Part shown: positions 16,151 through 23,361 of the stretch, one piece after another
Layout: each line of letters begins with the position of its first letter
Numbering within the stretch: the first letter of the stretch is position 1
Assembly: GCA_051880495.1 (NCBI GenBank)
Contig: JBJEOB010000003.1
Location: forward strand, 1 to 24,139
Length of the DNA stretch: 24,139 nt
Origin: MGBC120314 sp051880495
GTDB lineage: Bacteria > Bacillota > Clostridia > Lachnospirales > Lachnospiraceae
Reading direction: 5' to 3'
Notes under the pieces: model-generated
Database searches by the model: none
The model's input: the letters and a program-made list of their open reading frames with translations, nothing else
Told to the model about the DNA's origin: nothing
Program-made: the position numbers and the translations under genes

Positions 16151-18568
16151 TTGAAGGATAAGGCTAAGTTTTTGTTGTGTACTGCAGTCTATGCGGCTAT
16201 AGCAGTTCTTATAGGATATATTGTCAGTATAAATGGTGTCTATCCGTCAGGATCAGACACCATGTGTCATATATACAAAGGTGATATACTGTTGCAGGAT
16301 ATTATGGAAGGCCGGTTATATCCTCTATATGATACACTCTGGTACAATGGTGTGGAAATGCTTCGATACTGGGCTCCGCTGCCGGTGTATTTTCTGGCAC
16401 TGTGTCAGTTTCTGGGTGGAAATGACCCATTTATGGGATATATATTTTTTGTTTCACTTGTTTTCTTCCTTGGCGCAATGTCATGGCTTTATGTGGGCAA
16501 AAAGACAGGCAGATTCCGGATGGGTGCATTTATTGGTGCACTCTGGTTCTTCATGCCTAATAATATGTATGCGCTTTTTTATGAGGGAAATCTGCCAAGA
16601 GCATTGTGTATGACCATGCTTGTGCTGCTTATTTATAATGTGGGTGAATACCTTAAATCTGATGAGTATAAGTATCTTGTGGCTACGGTTATATGGTTTT
16701 TGCTCATTATCTTCTGTCATTCGGGATATGGAGGAATGGTTGCACTCGGGCTTGTCATTTTCCTTGTCATATATGCAATAATAATGCGTCAGTATTTAAG
16801 ATGTCTTAATACGGCGGCAGCGCTTGTGACCTCGTTTGTGCTCTCCGGAATATGGCTTATCCCGTCACTTAGCGGTGGTATTACGTCTACTGACAGTTCA
16901 GAGGTTATGGCTACTTTCTTCCAGAGTGGTTTTCTTTCTCTGAATCCTTTGGACAGGTTTACCTCGTATGACCATTTTTATTTCGGACTTGCTGCGTTTT
17001 TACTTGGCGTGTTTGGTGTTTTCTGCAGTAAGAAATCCAATATTGCCTGCTTTCTGGCGGGAATTGTTATTTTCTTCTGTACCACGAAATCGATGTATCC
17101 GGTTCTGAAGATTCTGCCGGGAAGCCAGTTTTTGTGGATGTTAAGATTTATTTCAATTGCATTATGTCTGATTCTCTTTGGTCTGCTGAATTGGAAGACA
17201 CTTAAAAAGCCTATTCAGATAGCGGTATGTGTTCTGCTGGTACTGGATGCTTATCCTTCGCTGGAGCTTATGACAGGCAATGGAAGCGGCCAGCCGGTAT
17301 GTGAAAGAATGGATGAACTGGAAAATGGTACACTGATTGCAAAAGCCAAGGAAATTACGAATCAGCGTATAGCACTTATGGACGAAAGTTCGCTTGGCGC
17401 AACGGGAGCGTACCTTGTATCTGATTACAAAGCTCAGGTGGCTGCAACATTTGGTGCAGGATGGCAGTCTGCAAATACAGGACCAAACATTGTTCAGCTT
17501 AACAGGGCACTCACCAATGGCAATTATTTATATTTGTTTGACAGATGCTTAGAGCTTGGCAACGATACGGTTCTTATACAGCTTTCGCAGATTGACAGAC
17601 AGAACCATCCGATAAGCGATATGGACAGGGCGGCAGAAAGACTCGGATATTATGTTGCCGATTCTAACAGCGCATATCGTGTATATCACAGGGATATTGA
17701 GGGAACATGGGGAACGAAATGTAAGTATGAATCGATTGGCATAGGAAGTTCTGCCAACATACTTGCTTTGTCATTTCCAAGTATTGAAGAAACGACTTCA
17801 ACTAACTTAAATGACTATACTTTTGAGGAACTGTCGCAGTATGATACCGTATTTCTGAGCGGATTTACATACGATGATAAATTAAAGGCTGAACAGCTTA
17901 TTACGGATTTAAGCGAGGCGGGTGTGCGTATTGTCATTATGGCTGACGGAATACCTGAGGACAGAAACAGCAATGGTCAGGAATTTTTGGGAGTTTACTG
18001 TTATCCGATTGTTTTCTCAAATGGATATCCTGAACTTGATACAATTGACGGCGTTTTAAACTGTGATCTGTTTCCAGACGGGTATACAAAGTGGAAAACA
18101 GTATATCTTCAGGGGTTGTCTGAGTGCTGGGGAACAATTACTGAAGATGACCTTAATCTTGAGTTTTACGGAACGGTTAAAAATGACAATATTATAGTCA
18201 TCGGACTTAACCTGACATACCATTATTCATTGACAAATGATGCTGCTGTGGGAACATTGCTTTCGCATGCACTTGATATTGACCCGCAGCTTCTGCCGGA
18301 CAGGCAGATTGTACCTCTTGATATACAGTATGATGGAAATACAATTACGATTATATCCGGTGAGGATAACGTAAATACAACGCTGGCATATCACGACATT
18401 TTCACATCGAAACAGAATGTAGGGACAAAGAATCATCTGACTTATGTTGATTCGGGAAAGACCGTAATTGTGATGCATTATCCGTATTTCTGGCCGGGGC
18501 TTATAGTGACTTTGCTTGGCATTTTTATTGTATTATTGTTAAAAAAACTACTTGTTAAAACTGCATAA
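16151..18568 (+). CDS. Large multi-pass 'PTPS-related' membrane protein of the XrtG locus
   Basis: An 805-residue protein with about ten membrane helices in the first 370 residues, starting with 'FLLCTAVYAAIAVLIGYIV' and a 'GSDTMCHIYKGDILLQDIMEGRLYPLYDTLW' style loop typical of the PTPS-related domain and GT-C/YfhO-like membrane enzymes. There follow a large extracytoplasmic domain (about 375-770) and one final helix with a Lys-rich end. The membrane topology resembles lipid-linked-sugar glycosyltransferases, suggesting it acts on the outer face. TTG start at 16151, 8 bases after TAGGAGGA; another TTG at 16145 is too close to that site. Last gene of the locus; no clear terminator before the hppA promoter. 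Assignment to the family is fairly firm, activity is inferred. Confidence 0.78.
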   Translation: MKDKAKFLLCTAVYAAIAVLIGYIVSINGVYPSGSDTMCHIYKGDILLQDIMEGRLYPLYDTLWYNGVEMLRYWAPLPVYFLALCQFLGGNDPFMGYIFFVSLVFFLGAMSWLYVGKKTGRFRMGAFIGALWFFMPNNMYALFYEGNLPRALCMTMLVLLIYNVGEYLKSDEYKYLVATVIWFLLIIFCHSGYGGMVALGLVIFLVIYAIIMRQYLRCLNTAAALVTSFVLSGIWLIPSLSGGITSTDSSEVMATFFQSGFLSLNPLDRFTSYDHFYFGLAAFLLGVFGVFCSKKSNIACFLAGIVIFFCTTKSMYPVLKILPGSQFLWMLRFISIALCLILFGLLNWKTLKKPIQIAVCVLLVLDAYPSLELMTGNGSGQPVCERMDELENGTLIAKAKEITNQRIALMDESSLGATGAYLVSDYKAQVAATFGAGWQSANTGPNIVQLNRALTNGNYLYLFDRCLELGNDTVLIQLSQIDRQNHPISDMDRAAERLGYYVADSNSAYRVYHRDIEGTWGTKCKYESIGIGSSANILALSFPSIEETTSTNLNDYTFEELSQYDTVFLSGFTYDDKLKAEQLITDLSEAGVRIVIMADGIPEDRNSNGQEFLGVYCYPIVFSNGYPELDTIDGVLNCDLFPDGYTKWKTVYLQGLSECWGTITEDDLNLEFYGTVKNDNIIVIGLNLTYHYSLTNDAAVGTLLSHALDIDPQLLPDRQIVPLDIQYDGNTITIISGEDNVNTTLAYHDIFTSKQNVGTKNHLTYVDSGKTVIVMHYPYFWPGLIVTLLGIFIVLLLKKLLVKTA

Positions 18569-18574
18569 TGTCTA

Positions 18575-18603
18575 TTGACCGAGCTGTTGTTTTTTGTTAG
18601 AAT
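18575..18603 (+). promoter_or_regulatory. Sigma-A-type promoter for hppA
   Basis: TTGACC (18575-18580) and TAGAAT (18598-18603) are spaced by 17 bases, 60 bases before the hppA start. The leader between them and the gene carries the AAAGGAAG ribosome site and no evident riboswitch. Confidence 0.75.
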
Positions 18604-18663
18604 TTACCATGTAGGTGCTTGTGTGAAGAAGCACTAATTCACTTTACGAAAGGAAGACAAAAA

Positions 18664-20820
18664 ATGACAGCTTTAGTTTTAGTTATTGCTGCAGCACTTG
18701 TAGCATTAGCTTTCGCAGCATTCAACTTCACAAAGGTGAAGAAGATGGATGAAGGAACAGACACTATGTCTGAGATTGCAGCAGCAATCAGAGTGGGTGC
18801 AAATGCATTCATTACATATGAGTATAAGATTATTGCAATTGTCGTAGCTATTCTTGCAGTATTATTTATATTCATGTCATGGCAGTCAGCAGTCTGCTTC
18901 GTAATCGGCGTTTTAATGTCTGCAGCAGCAGGCTATGTCGGTATGAAGATTGCAACATATGCCAACGTGCGCGTTTCCAATAAGGCACGTGAAACAAAAA
19001 ATATTGGAGAAACACTTAAGGTTGCATTCCGCGGCGGTTCCGTAATGGGACTTTGTGTAGGCGGTTTTGCACTTTTAGGACTTTTCATTGTGTACATCGT
19101 ATTCGGTATCGGCATGGGCTTAATGTCGGTAGAAGCTATTAAGAACGGAGCGGTATTTACACAGTGCCTGTCCTGCTATGCATTAGGATGTTCCATCGTG
19201 GCAATGTTTAACCGTGTCGGCGGTGGTATTTATACAAAAGCAGCAGATATGGGAGCAGACCTTGTTGGTAAGACAGAAGCTCATATTCCTGAAGACGACC
19301 CTCGTAACCCTGCAACAATTGCAGATAACGTAGGTGATAACGTAGGTGACGTTGCAGGTCTTGGCTCTGACCTTTTGGAATCATATGTTGGTGCTATTTC
19401 ATCAGGTATTATTCTTGCATCTCATTTATTCCTTGTTTCAGCTGCTAACAGCGGTAACATCAGCGAAGCATTATTGGAGAAGATGTTCTACTATCCGTTA
19501 ATTTTTGCTGCATGCGGTTTGTTTGCATGTGTGCTTGGTATCGCTTTTGTTCTCTTCAAGAAGGGTTCTAACGATCCACATAAGGATCTTAATATTGCAA
19601 CATTTGTTTCCGCAGGTCTTACAATTCTTTGCGGTTTTGTAGCAACATATATGTTATTTAACGATTCTTCAATTGCAGCTGCAATCAAGGAGGCAGGATT
19701 TGCTCTTGGATATATTTCTCCATGGGTTGCTGCTTCAATCGGTGTAGTAAGTGGTGTAGTAATCGGTATGATTGCTGAATACTATACAAGTTACGATTAC
19801 AAGCCGACCAAGATGATTGCTGAAGCATCTAAGGAAGGTGCAGCACTTACAATCACACAGGGTCTTGCAGTTGGTATGAAGTCTTGTATGGCTCCGCTTA
19901 TCTTACTTGGTGTTGCAACATTTGCTTCATATGCAGTTGCAGGTATGTTCGGTATTTCAATGGCAGCTATCGGTATGCTTTCATTTGTAAGTACAACAGT
20001 TTCTGTAGATACATATGGTCCTATTTCTGATAACGCAGGCGGTATCGCTGAAATGTCAGAACTTGACCCTGAAGTTCGTGAAATCACAGATAAGCTTGAT
20101 TCAGTAGGTAATACTACAGCAGCTATAGGTAAGGGCTTTGCCATTGGTTCTGCTTCACTTGCAGCACTTTCATTAATGGTTTCTTACCTCTATTCATTTA
20201 ACGATCCGACAACTCCTTTAGAGCTTAACTTTACAGATCCGTTAATTCTTGCAGGTGCTTTAGTTGGTGGTGCTCTTCCATACCTCTTCTCAGGTATGCT
20301 TATTGAGGCCGTTGCCAAGGCAGCACGTAAGATGGTTGAAGAAGTTCGTAGACAGTTTAAGGAAATTCCTGGTATTCTTGAAGGTACAGCTAAGCCTGAC
20401 TACAAGACATGTATCGAGATTTCATCTCAGGGTGCATTAAAGGAAATGAGAATGCCTGCTATTCTTTCAATCATTTTCCCATTGATTGCAGGTTTCTTAT
20501 TTGGACCGTTATTCGTAGGCGGATTACTTATCGGTGCAACATTATCAGCAATCATGCTTGCAATCTTTACAGGTAATGCAGGTGGTGCATGGGATAATGG
20601 TAAGAAGTACATCGAATCAGGTGCTATCGAAGGCCAGAAGAAGGGTTCTCCGGCACATGATGCAGCAGTTGTTGGTGATACAGTAGGTGATCCTCTTAAG
20701 GATACAGTAGGCCCATCACTTGATATTTTAATCAAGATTATGTCAACGGTTTCATTAGTAGCCGTAGCTTTATTCAGCCAGTATAATTTACTTGGATGGA
20801 TTCAGAGCTTAATGAAATAA
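18664..20820 (+). CDS. hppA: Membrane-bound ion-translocating pyrophosphatase, K+-dependent type
   Basis: A 718-residue, about 16-helix membrane pump that hydrolyses pyrophosphate to move H+ and/or Na+ out of the cell. Substrate-site motifs are intact: 'DMGADLVGKTEAHIPEDDPRNPATIADNVGDNVGDVAG' region near residues 196-235, 'DTYGPISDNAGGIAEM' near 447, and 'DTVGDPLKDTVGPS' near the C-terminus. 'GNTTAAIGKG' has Ala where K+-independent enzymes have Lys, which assigns the K+-stimulated class; H+ versus Na+ cannot be settled by eye. Start at 18664 after AAAGGAAG. Codon choice is noticeably more uniform (GCA/GCT, GGT, CGT) than in neighbours, as in strongly expressed genes. Own promoter and terminator, so monocistronic. 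Confidence 0.97.
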   Translation: MTALVLVIAAALVALAFAAFNFTKVKKMDEGTDTMSEIAAAIRVGANAFITYEYKIIAIVVAILAVLFIFMSWQSAVCFVIGVLMSAAAGYVGMKIATYANVRVSNKARETKNIGETLKVAFRGGSVMGLCVGGFALLGLFIVYIVFGIGMGLMSVEAIKNGAVFTQCLSCYALGCSIVAMFNRVGGGIYTKAADMGADLVGKTEAHIPEDDPRNPATIADNVGDNVGDVAGLGSDLLESYVGAISSGIILASHLFLVSAANSGNISEALLEKMFYYPLIFAACGLFACVLGIAFVLFKKGSNDPHKDLNIATFVSAGLTILCGFVATYMLFNDSSIAAAIKEAGFALGYISPWVAASIGVVSGVVIGMIAEYYTSYDYKPTKMIAEASKEGAALTITQGLAVGMKSCMAPLILLGVATFASYAVAGMFGISMAAIGMLSFVSTTVSVDTYGPISDNAGGIAEMSELDPEVREITDKLDSVGNTTAAIGKGFAIGSASLAALSLMVSYLYSFNDPTTPLELNFTDPLILAGALVGGALPYLFSGMLIEAVAKAARKMVEEVRRQFKEIPGILEGTAKPDYKTCIEISSQGALKEMRMPAILSIIFPLIAGFLFGPLFVGGLLIGATLSAIMLAIFTGNAGGAWDNGKKYIESGAIEGQKKGSPAHDAAVVGDTVGDPLKDTVGPSLDILIKIMSTVSLVAVALFSQYNLLGWIQSLMK

Positions 20821-20834
20821 TTAGAGTCTGAATT

Positions 20835-20874
20835 AGCTCTGTGGGATATGATATATCTCACAGGGCTGTTTTTG
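20835..20874 (+). terminator. Intrinsic terminator of hppA
   Basis: A 15-base-pair stem (20835-20849 with 20853-20867, two G-T pairs, 3-base loop) is followed by GTTTTTG. It begins 15 bases after the hppA stop. The T-run is also part of the left arm of the palindrome that follows. Confidence 0.88.
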
Positions 20875-21018
20875 TATAATAGGAAATTTCGTTGAAATTT
20901 CCTATTATACAAAAACGCTCCGCGAGGAACGCACTGCGGCGGATTGGAAGATTGTCGCAATGCGACCCGCCGCAGGCGGAGAATCTCGCAAGCGAGATTC
21001 TTTTTATATAATAGGAAG
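20868..21018 (+). repeat. Complex palindromic element between hppA and the DegV gene
   Basis: The 213-base gap holds: a perfect 23-base inverted repeat with a 3-base loop (20868-20890 and 20894-20916); nested GC-rich hairpins (GCGGCGG/CCGCCGC at 20936-20942 and 20967-20973 around GTCGC/GCGAC at 20954-20966); a stem CTCCGC/GCGGAG; and a terminator-like hairpin. TATAATAGGAA occurs at 20875 (plus), 20899 (inverted) and 21007 (plus). Base composition differs from the flanks. This resembles a REP/MITE-type intergenic element; copy number elsewhere is unknown. Confidence 0.65.
20980..21005 (+). terminator. Terminator-like hairpin before the DegV gene
   Basis: A perfect 10-base-pair stem (AGAATCTCGC with GCGAGATTCT, loop AA) is followed directly by TTTTTATA, 29 bases before the DegV start. 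It could stop read-through from hppA or act as an attenuator for the DegV gene. I see no convincing promoter between it and the gene. Confidence 0.6.
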
Positions 21019-21033
21019 GAAAAGAAGAATAAT

Positions 21034-21882
21034 ATGGTAAAAATTATTGCAGACAGCACGTGCGACCTTTCGCGGGAAATGATTGAACAGTATGATATTT
21101 CAATTATTCCATTGCATATTGTGCTTGAAGAGAAGGAATACAAGGATGGAAGTGAAATTAGTCCTGATGAAATTTATCAGTGGTCGGATGAGAATAAAAC
21201 AACACCAAAGACATCCGCAGCATCCATTGATGATACCATGGATGTGTTAAGGAATGTTCTTGATTCAGGTAATGAGGCGGTAATGTTCTGCATTTCTGAG
21301 AAAATGTCAACCACAGGTAATGTTTTTCGTATGGCGGCAGAGGAGCTTGGTGCAGAAGATAAAGTAAGCGTTATTGACTCGGCAAATCTGTCTACAGGTA
21401 TCGGACAGCTTGTTATTGAAGCGGCAATCATGGCGAAGGAAGGAAAAACAAGAAAAGAAATAACTGATGAAATAAAACATTTAAAGCCACTGGTACGTGC
21501 AAGCTTTGTGGTAGATACGCTTGTGTATCTTCACAGAGGCGGAAGATGCAGCAGTGTTGCAGCCATGGCAGGCGGAATCTTAAAGCTTCATCCAAAGATT
21601 GTGGTAGAGGACGGAGCAATGGAAGCAACCAAAAAGTATCGTGGCAAAATGGATTCGGTAATCACAAATTATGTGAAAGACATGGAAGAAGATTTGAAAA
21701 ATGCGAGAAAAGGGAGAGTATTCATAACTCATTCCGGATGTACGCAGGAAATTATTGACCAGGTCTATGCATATTTAGAGGGGCTGAATCATTTTGATGA
21801 AATCCTGGTTACCCGTGCCGGCGGCGTCATTTCTTCCCACTGTGGACCGGGAACTCTCGGAGTGTTGTACATTATGGAGTAA
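21034..21882 (+). CDS. DegV/FakB family fatty-acid-binding protein
   Basis: A 282-residue cytoplasmic protein of the DegV family, which binds a fatty acid and (as FakB) presents it to the kinase FakA for phospholipid synthesis. Visible family motifs are 'IIADSTCDLS' at the N-terminus, 'PKTSAAS' near 65, 'CISEKMSTTGNVF' near 88, 'LHRGGRCSS' near 165 and 'SHCGPGTLGVLY' at the C-terminus. Start at 21034; the ribosome site (AGGAAGGAAAAG) lies at the right edge of the palindromic element, and an upstream in-frame ATG inside that element gives an implausible Arg-rich extension. No FakA gene is in the window. Fatty-acid specificity cannot be read from sequence. Confidence 0.93.
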   Translation: MVKIIADSTCDLSREMIEQYDISIIPLHIVLEEKEYKDGSEISPDEIYQWSDENKTTPKTSAASIDDTMDVLRNVLDSGNEAVMFCISEKMSTTGNVFRMAAEELGAEDKVSVIDSANLSTGIGQLVIEAAIMAKEGKTRKEITDEIKHLKPLVRASFVVDTLVYLHRGGRCSSVAAMAGGILKLHPKIVVEDGAMEATKKYRGKMDSVITNYVKDMEEDLKNARKGRVFITHSGCTQEIIDQVYAYLEGLNHFDEILVTRAGGVISSHCGPGTLGVLYIME

Positions 21883-21896
21883 AGGAGTGGGAGATT

Positions 21897-21992
21897 ATGT
21901 GTGAGAACATTGATAATCAAATGATTGAAAAGCATGAATACAGAAATACTGAAACGGCGTCGGTTTATGATTTTACTAAATCCCTTGTATAA
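21897..21992 (+). CDS. Possible 31-residue small protein after the DegV gene
   Basis: An ATG at 21897 follows AAAGGAG at a spacing of about 9 bases and opens a 31-codon frame (MCENIDNQMIEKHEY..., ending KSLV). It lies 14 bases after the DegV stop and just before an inverted repeat that may terminate the transcript. The peptide is hydrophilic, without a membrane segment or a domain I recognise. It may be a real small gene or the decayed 5' remnant of a larger one; evidence is only the ribosome site and position. Confidence 0.35.
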   Translation: MCENIDNQMIEKHEYRNTETASVYDFTKSLV

Positions 21993-22001
21993 AATTTTAA
22001 T

Positions 22002-22050
22002 AAGCTATTGTGGTTGACACAGTCTTTTGTGTCAGCTATAATAGCTTTTG
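22002..22050 (+). terminator. Inverted repeat with T-run, possible terminator of the DegV unit
   Basis: Outer stem AAGCTATT/AATAGCTT (22002-22009, 22040-22047) and inner stem TGACACA/TGTGTCA (22015-22021, 22028-22034) are separated by unpaired 5-base stretches and followed by TTTT. The same bases form the promoter listed next, so a terminator and a promoter may coincide here. Confidence 0.5.
22014..22042 (+). promoter_or_regulatory. Consensus sigma-A promoter with internal operator-like inverted repeat
   Basis: Perfect TTGACA (22014-22019) and perfect TATAAT (22037-22042) at exactly 17 bases. TGACACA-N6-TGTGTCA (22015-22034) overlaps the -35 and spacer, as a repressor site would. Transcription would begin near 22049. 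Confidence 0.7.
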
Positions 22051-22124
22051 TAATTTAGTGAATCATCTGCAATTCTTGCGGATATAATTTCTGGCGTTTC
22101 GCCAACAATTCACTTTTTATTTTT
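22049..22124 (+). ncRNA. Candidate small RNA or leader with a three-way junction
   Basis: Directly after the consensus promoter, AGTGAAT (22057-22063) pairs with ATTCACT (22108-22114) and encloses two hairpins: an 8-base-pair arm with a TTC loop (22065-22072, 22076-22083) and a TGGCG-TTT-CGCCA arm (22092-22104). The closing stem runs straight into TTTTTATTTTT (22114-22124), as in an intrinsic terminator. No ORF fits here. It matches no RNA family I recognise. It could be a free RNA of about 75 bases or an attenuated leader for the gene at 22206. It could also be a DNA element associated with that gene. Confidence 0.45.
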
Positions 22125-22205
22125 AATATGTTGGCAGGGTCGGAAAATTTGTTTATCTGTTTAATTATCCATACGCTGATTCTGCCGGAAAAAGGAGGCA
22201 TGTGT

Positions 22206-23078
22206 ATGGGTAAAACTTATGAAGAACTGGATCTTATCGACGATTTCCTTATGACAGCAATTTCATCTGATCCGTATCTGGCTGAGCCGGTCAACAGGCT
22301 GCTTATTTCCACACTTCTTGGAAGAAAGGTTGGTAAGGTAAATGTTGTGGCGCAGCGGGTGATACCGGGAGTGATGCCCGGATACCGTGGAATCAGGATG
22401 GATGTTGAGGTGGTTGAGGAGGCAGATTGCATGGAAAACATAACTAATCTTAATGTGTATGATATTGAACCACACACGAGAGAAGACATCAATTTTCCAA
22501 GGCATAACAGGTACTATCAGGCAAAGATTGACAGCAGGTATATGAAGACAGGCAGTGATTACAGAACATATGATAAACTGCCGAACCTGTACGTAATCAC
22601 AATACTGAATTTTGACCTGTTTGGAGCTGACTACATGATGTACACGTTTGAAAATAAGTGTGTCGAGGTGCCGGAGCTTGAGTACAGGGATGGACTGAAA
22701 TTCATTTATTTTAACACTAAGGGGCATAAAGGCGGTTCAGAGGAAATAAGGAATCTTTTAAGATACATAGAGGACAGTTCTGAGACTAATGTAACGGATG
22801 AAACAACCAGCAGGATGCATGAATATGTGGGCAGGATCAAGATGCTGCCGGAAGTGAGGGATGCATATATGACATGGGATATGTATATTAAGATGCTTGA
22901 GGATGATAAGTTTAAAGAGGGAAAAGAGGAAGGAAAGGCGGAAGGAAAAGCAGAAGGAGAACTTAGACTCAGTAACCTGATAGGGCTGCTGATTAAGGAC
23001 GGTAAAATGTCAGAGATAGAAAAGGCGGCTTTGGATGCTGATTTTAGAAGTGAGCTGTACAAAAAATATAATATTTAG
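22206..23078 (+). CDS. Rpn-family PD-(D/E)XK nuclease / putative transposase
   Basis: A 290-residue protein of the Rpn/PDDEXK_2 type common in multiple copies in Lachnospiraceae. 'DDFLMTAISSDPYLAEPVNRLLISTLLG' opens the domain; Asp66 ('GIRMDVEV') and Glu88 ('VYDIEPH') fit the nuclease core, with His90 where the family usually has Gln or Lys. 'RHNRYYQAKIDSRYMKTGSDY' and 'LPNLYVITILNFDLFG' are also family features. The C-terminus has a 'KEEGKEEGKAEGKAEGE' run and a helical tail. RecA-independent DNA cleavage/recombination has been reported for Rpn proteins; a phage-defence role is also discussed. Start at 22206 is 7 bases after AAGGAGG; the ATG at 22200 is too close. Confidence 0.85.
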   Translation: MGKTYEELDLIDDFLMTAISSDPYLAEPVNRLLISTLLGRKVGKVNVVAQRVIPGVMPGYRGIRMDVEVVEEADCMENITNLNVYDIEPHTREDINFPRHNRYYQAKIDSRYMKTGSDYRTYDKLPNLYVITILNFDLFGADYMMYTFENKCVEVPELEYRDGLKFIYFNTKGHKGGSEEIRNLLRYIEDSSETNVTDETTSRMHEYVGRIKMLPEVRDAYMTWDMYIKMLEDDKFKEGKEEGKAEGKAEGELRLSNLIGLLIKDGKMSEIEKAALDADFRSELYKKYNI

Positions 23079-23123
23079 CCGGTGCAATTAACGAAATTGG
23101 CAAAAAATTAACGTAGAATATCA

Positions 23124-23152
23124 TTGCATTTTTAATTAATATACTTTAGAAT
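23124..23152 (+). promoter_or_regulatory. Probable promoter of the ZTP riboswitch-purO unit
   Basis: TTGCAT (23124-23129) and TAGAAT (23147-23152) are spaced by 17 bases, placing the transcript start near 23159, just before the riboswitch fold. Confidence 0.6.
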
Positions 23153-23160
23153 TATTGTAT

Positions 23161-23267
23161 GGGTACATGACTGGCGGAAAAAATGCGACCATAGTTTATG
23201 GAGCATTTTCGTAGGTGAACCTACAGGGAGTGTATTAATAATTTTGAATCAGCCGACCGCCTGGGCA
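23161..23267 (+). promoter_or_regulatory. ZTP (pfl) riboswitch aptamer
   Basis: Hallmarks of the pfl/ZTP class are present in order: TGACTGGCG at 23168-23176 closed by TACA/TGTA (23164-23167, 23231-23234); a variable stem (AAAATGC/GCATTTT with inner CCATAG hairpin); a GTAGG-TGAA-CCTAC hairpin (23211-23224); GGGAG at 23226-23230; and GCCGACCGCCTGGGCA at 23252-23267. GGCGG (23173-23177) can form the conserved pseudoknot with CCGCC (23257-23261). It senses ZTP/ZMP, the intermediate that builds up when 10-formyl-tetrahydrofolate is short. The downstream gene acts one step after ZMP formylation. Confidence 0.93.
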
Positions 23268-23302
23268 GCATAGTAATAGTGCGCCCGGGTGGTCTTCTTT
23301 TT
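23255..23302 (+). terminator. Riboswitch-controlled terminator
   Basis: GACCGCCTGGGC (23255-23266) pairs with GCCCGGGTGGTC (23283-23294) and is followed by TTCTTTTT. The left strand is the same segment needed for the aptamer pseudoknot, so ligand binding and termination exclude each other: ZTP bound should allow purO transcription. Confidence 0.88.
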
Positions 23303-23361
23303 ATTTGATATGAAAGTACCATAAGGTTTAATTCGCACTAAAATCAATGGAGGATAAAGAA

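Noticed and set aside
20868..21018. Palindromic element as the end of an insertion sequence
   Set aside because: No transposase gene or remnant is adjacent and the flanking genes are intact; kept only as a REP/MITE-like element.
23150..23243. Extension of riboswitch P1 by AATTATT (23150-23156) and AATAATT (23237-23243)
   Set aside because: The left strand overlaps the predicted -10 element and would lie before the transcript start, so the pairing is probably chance.
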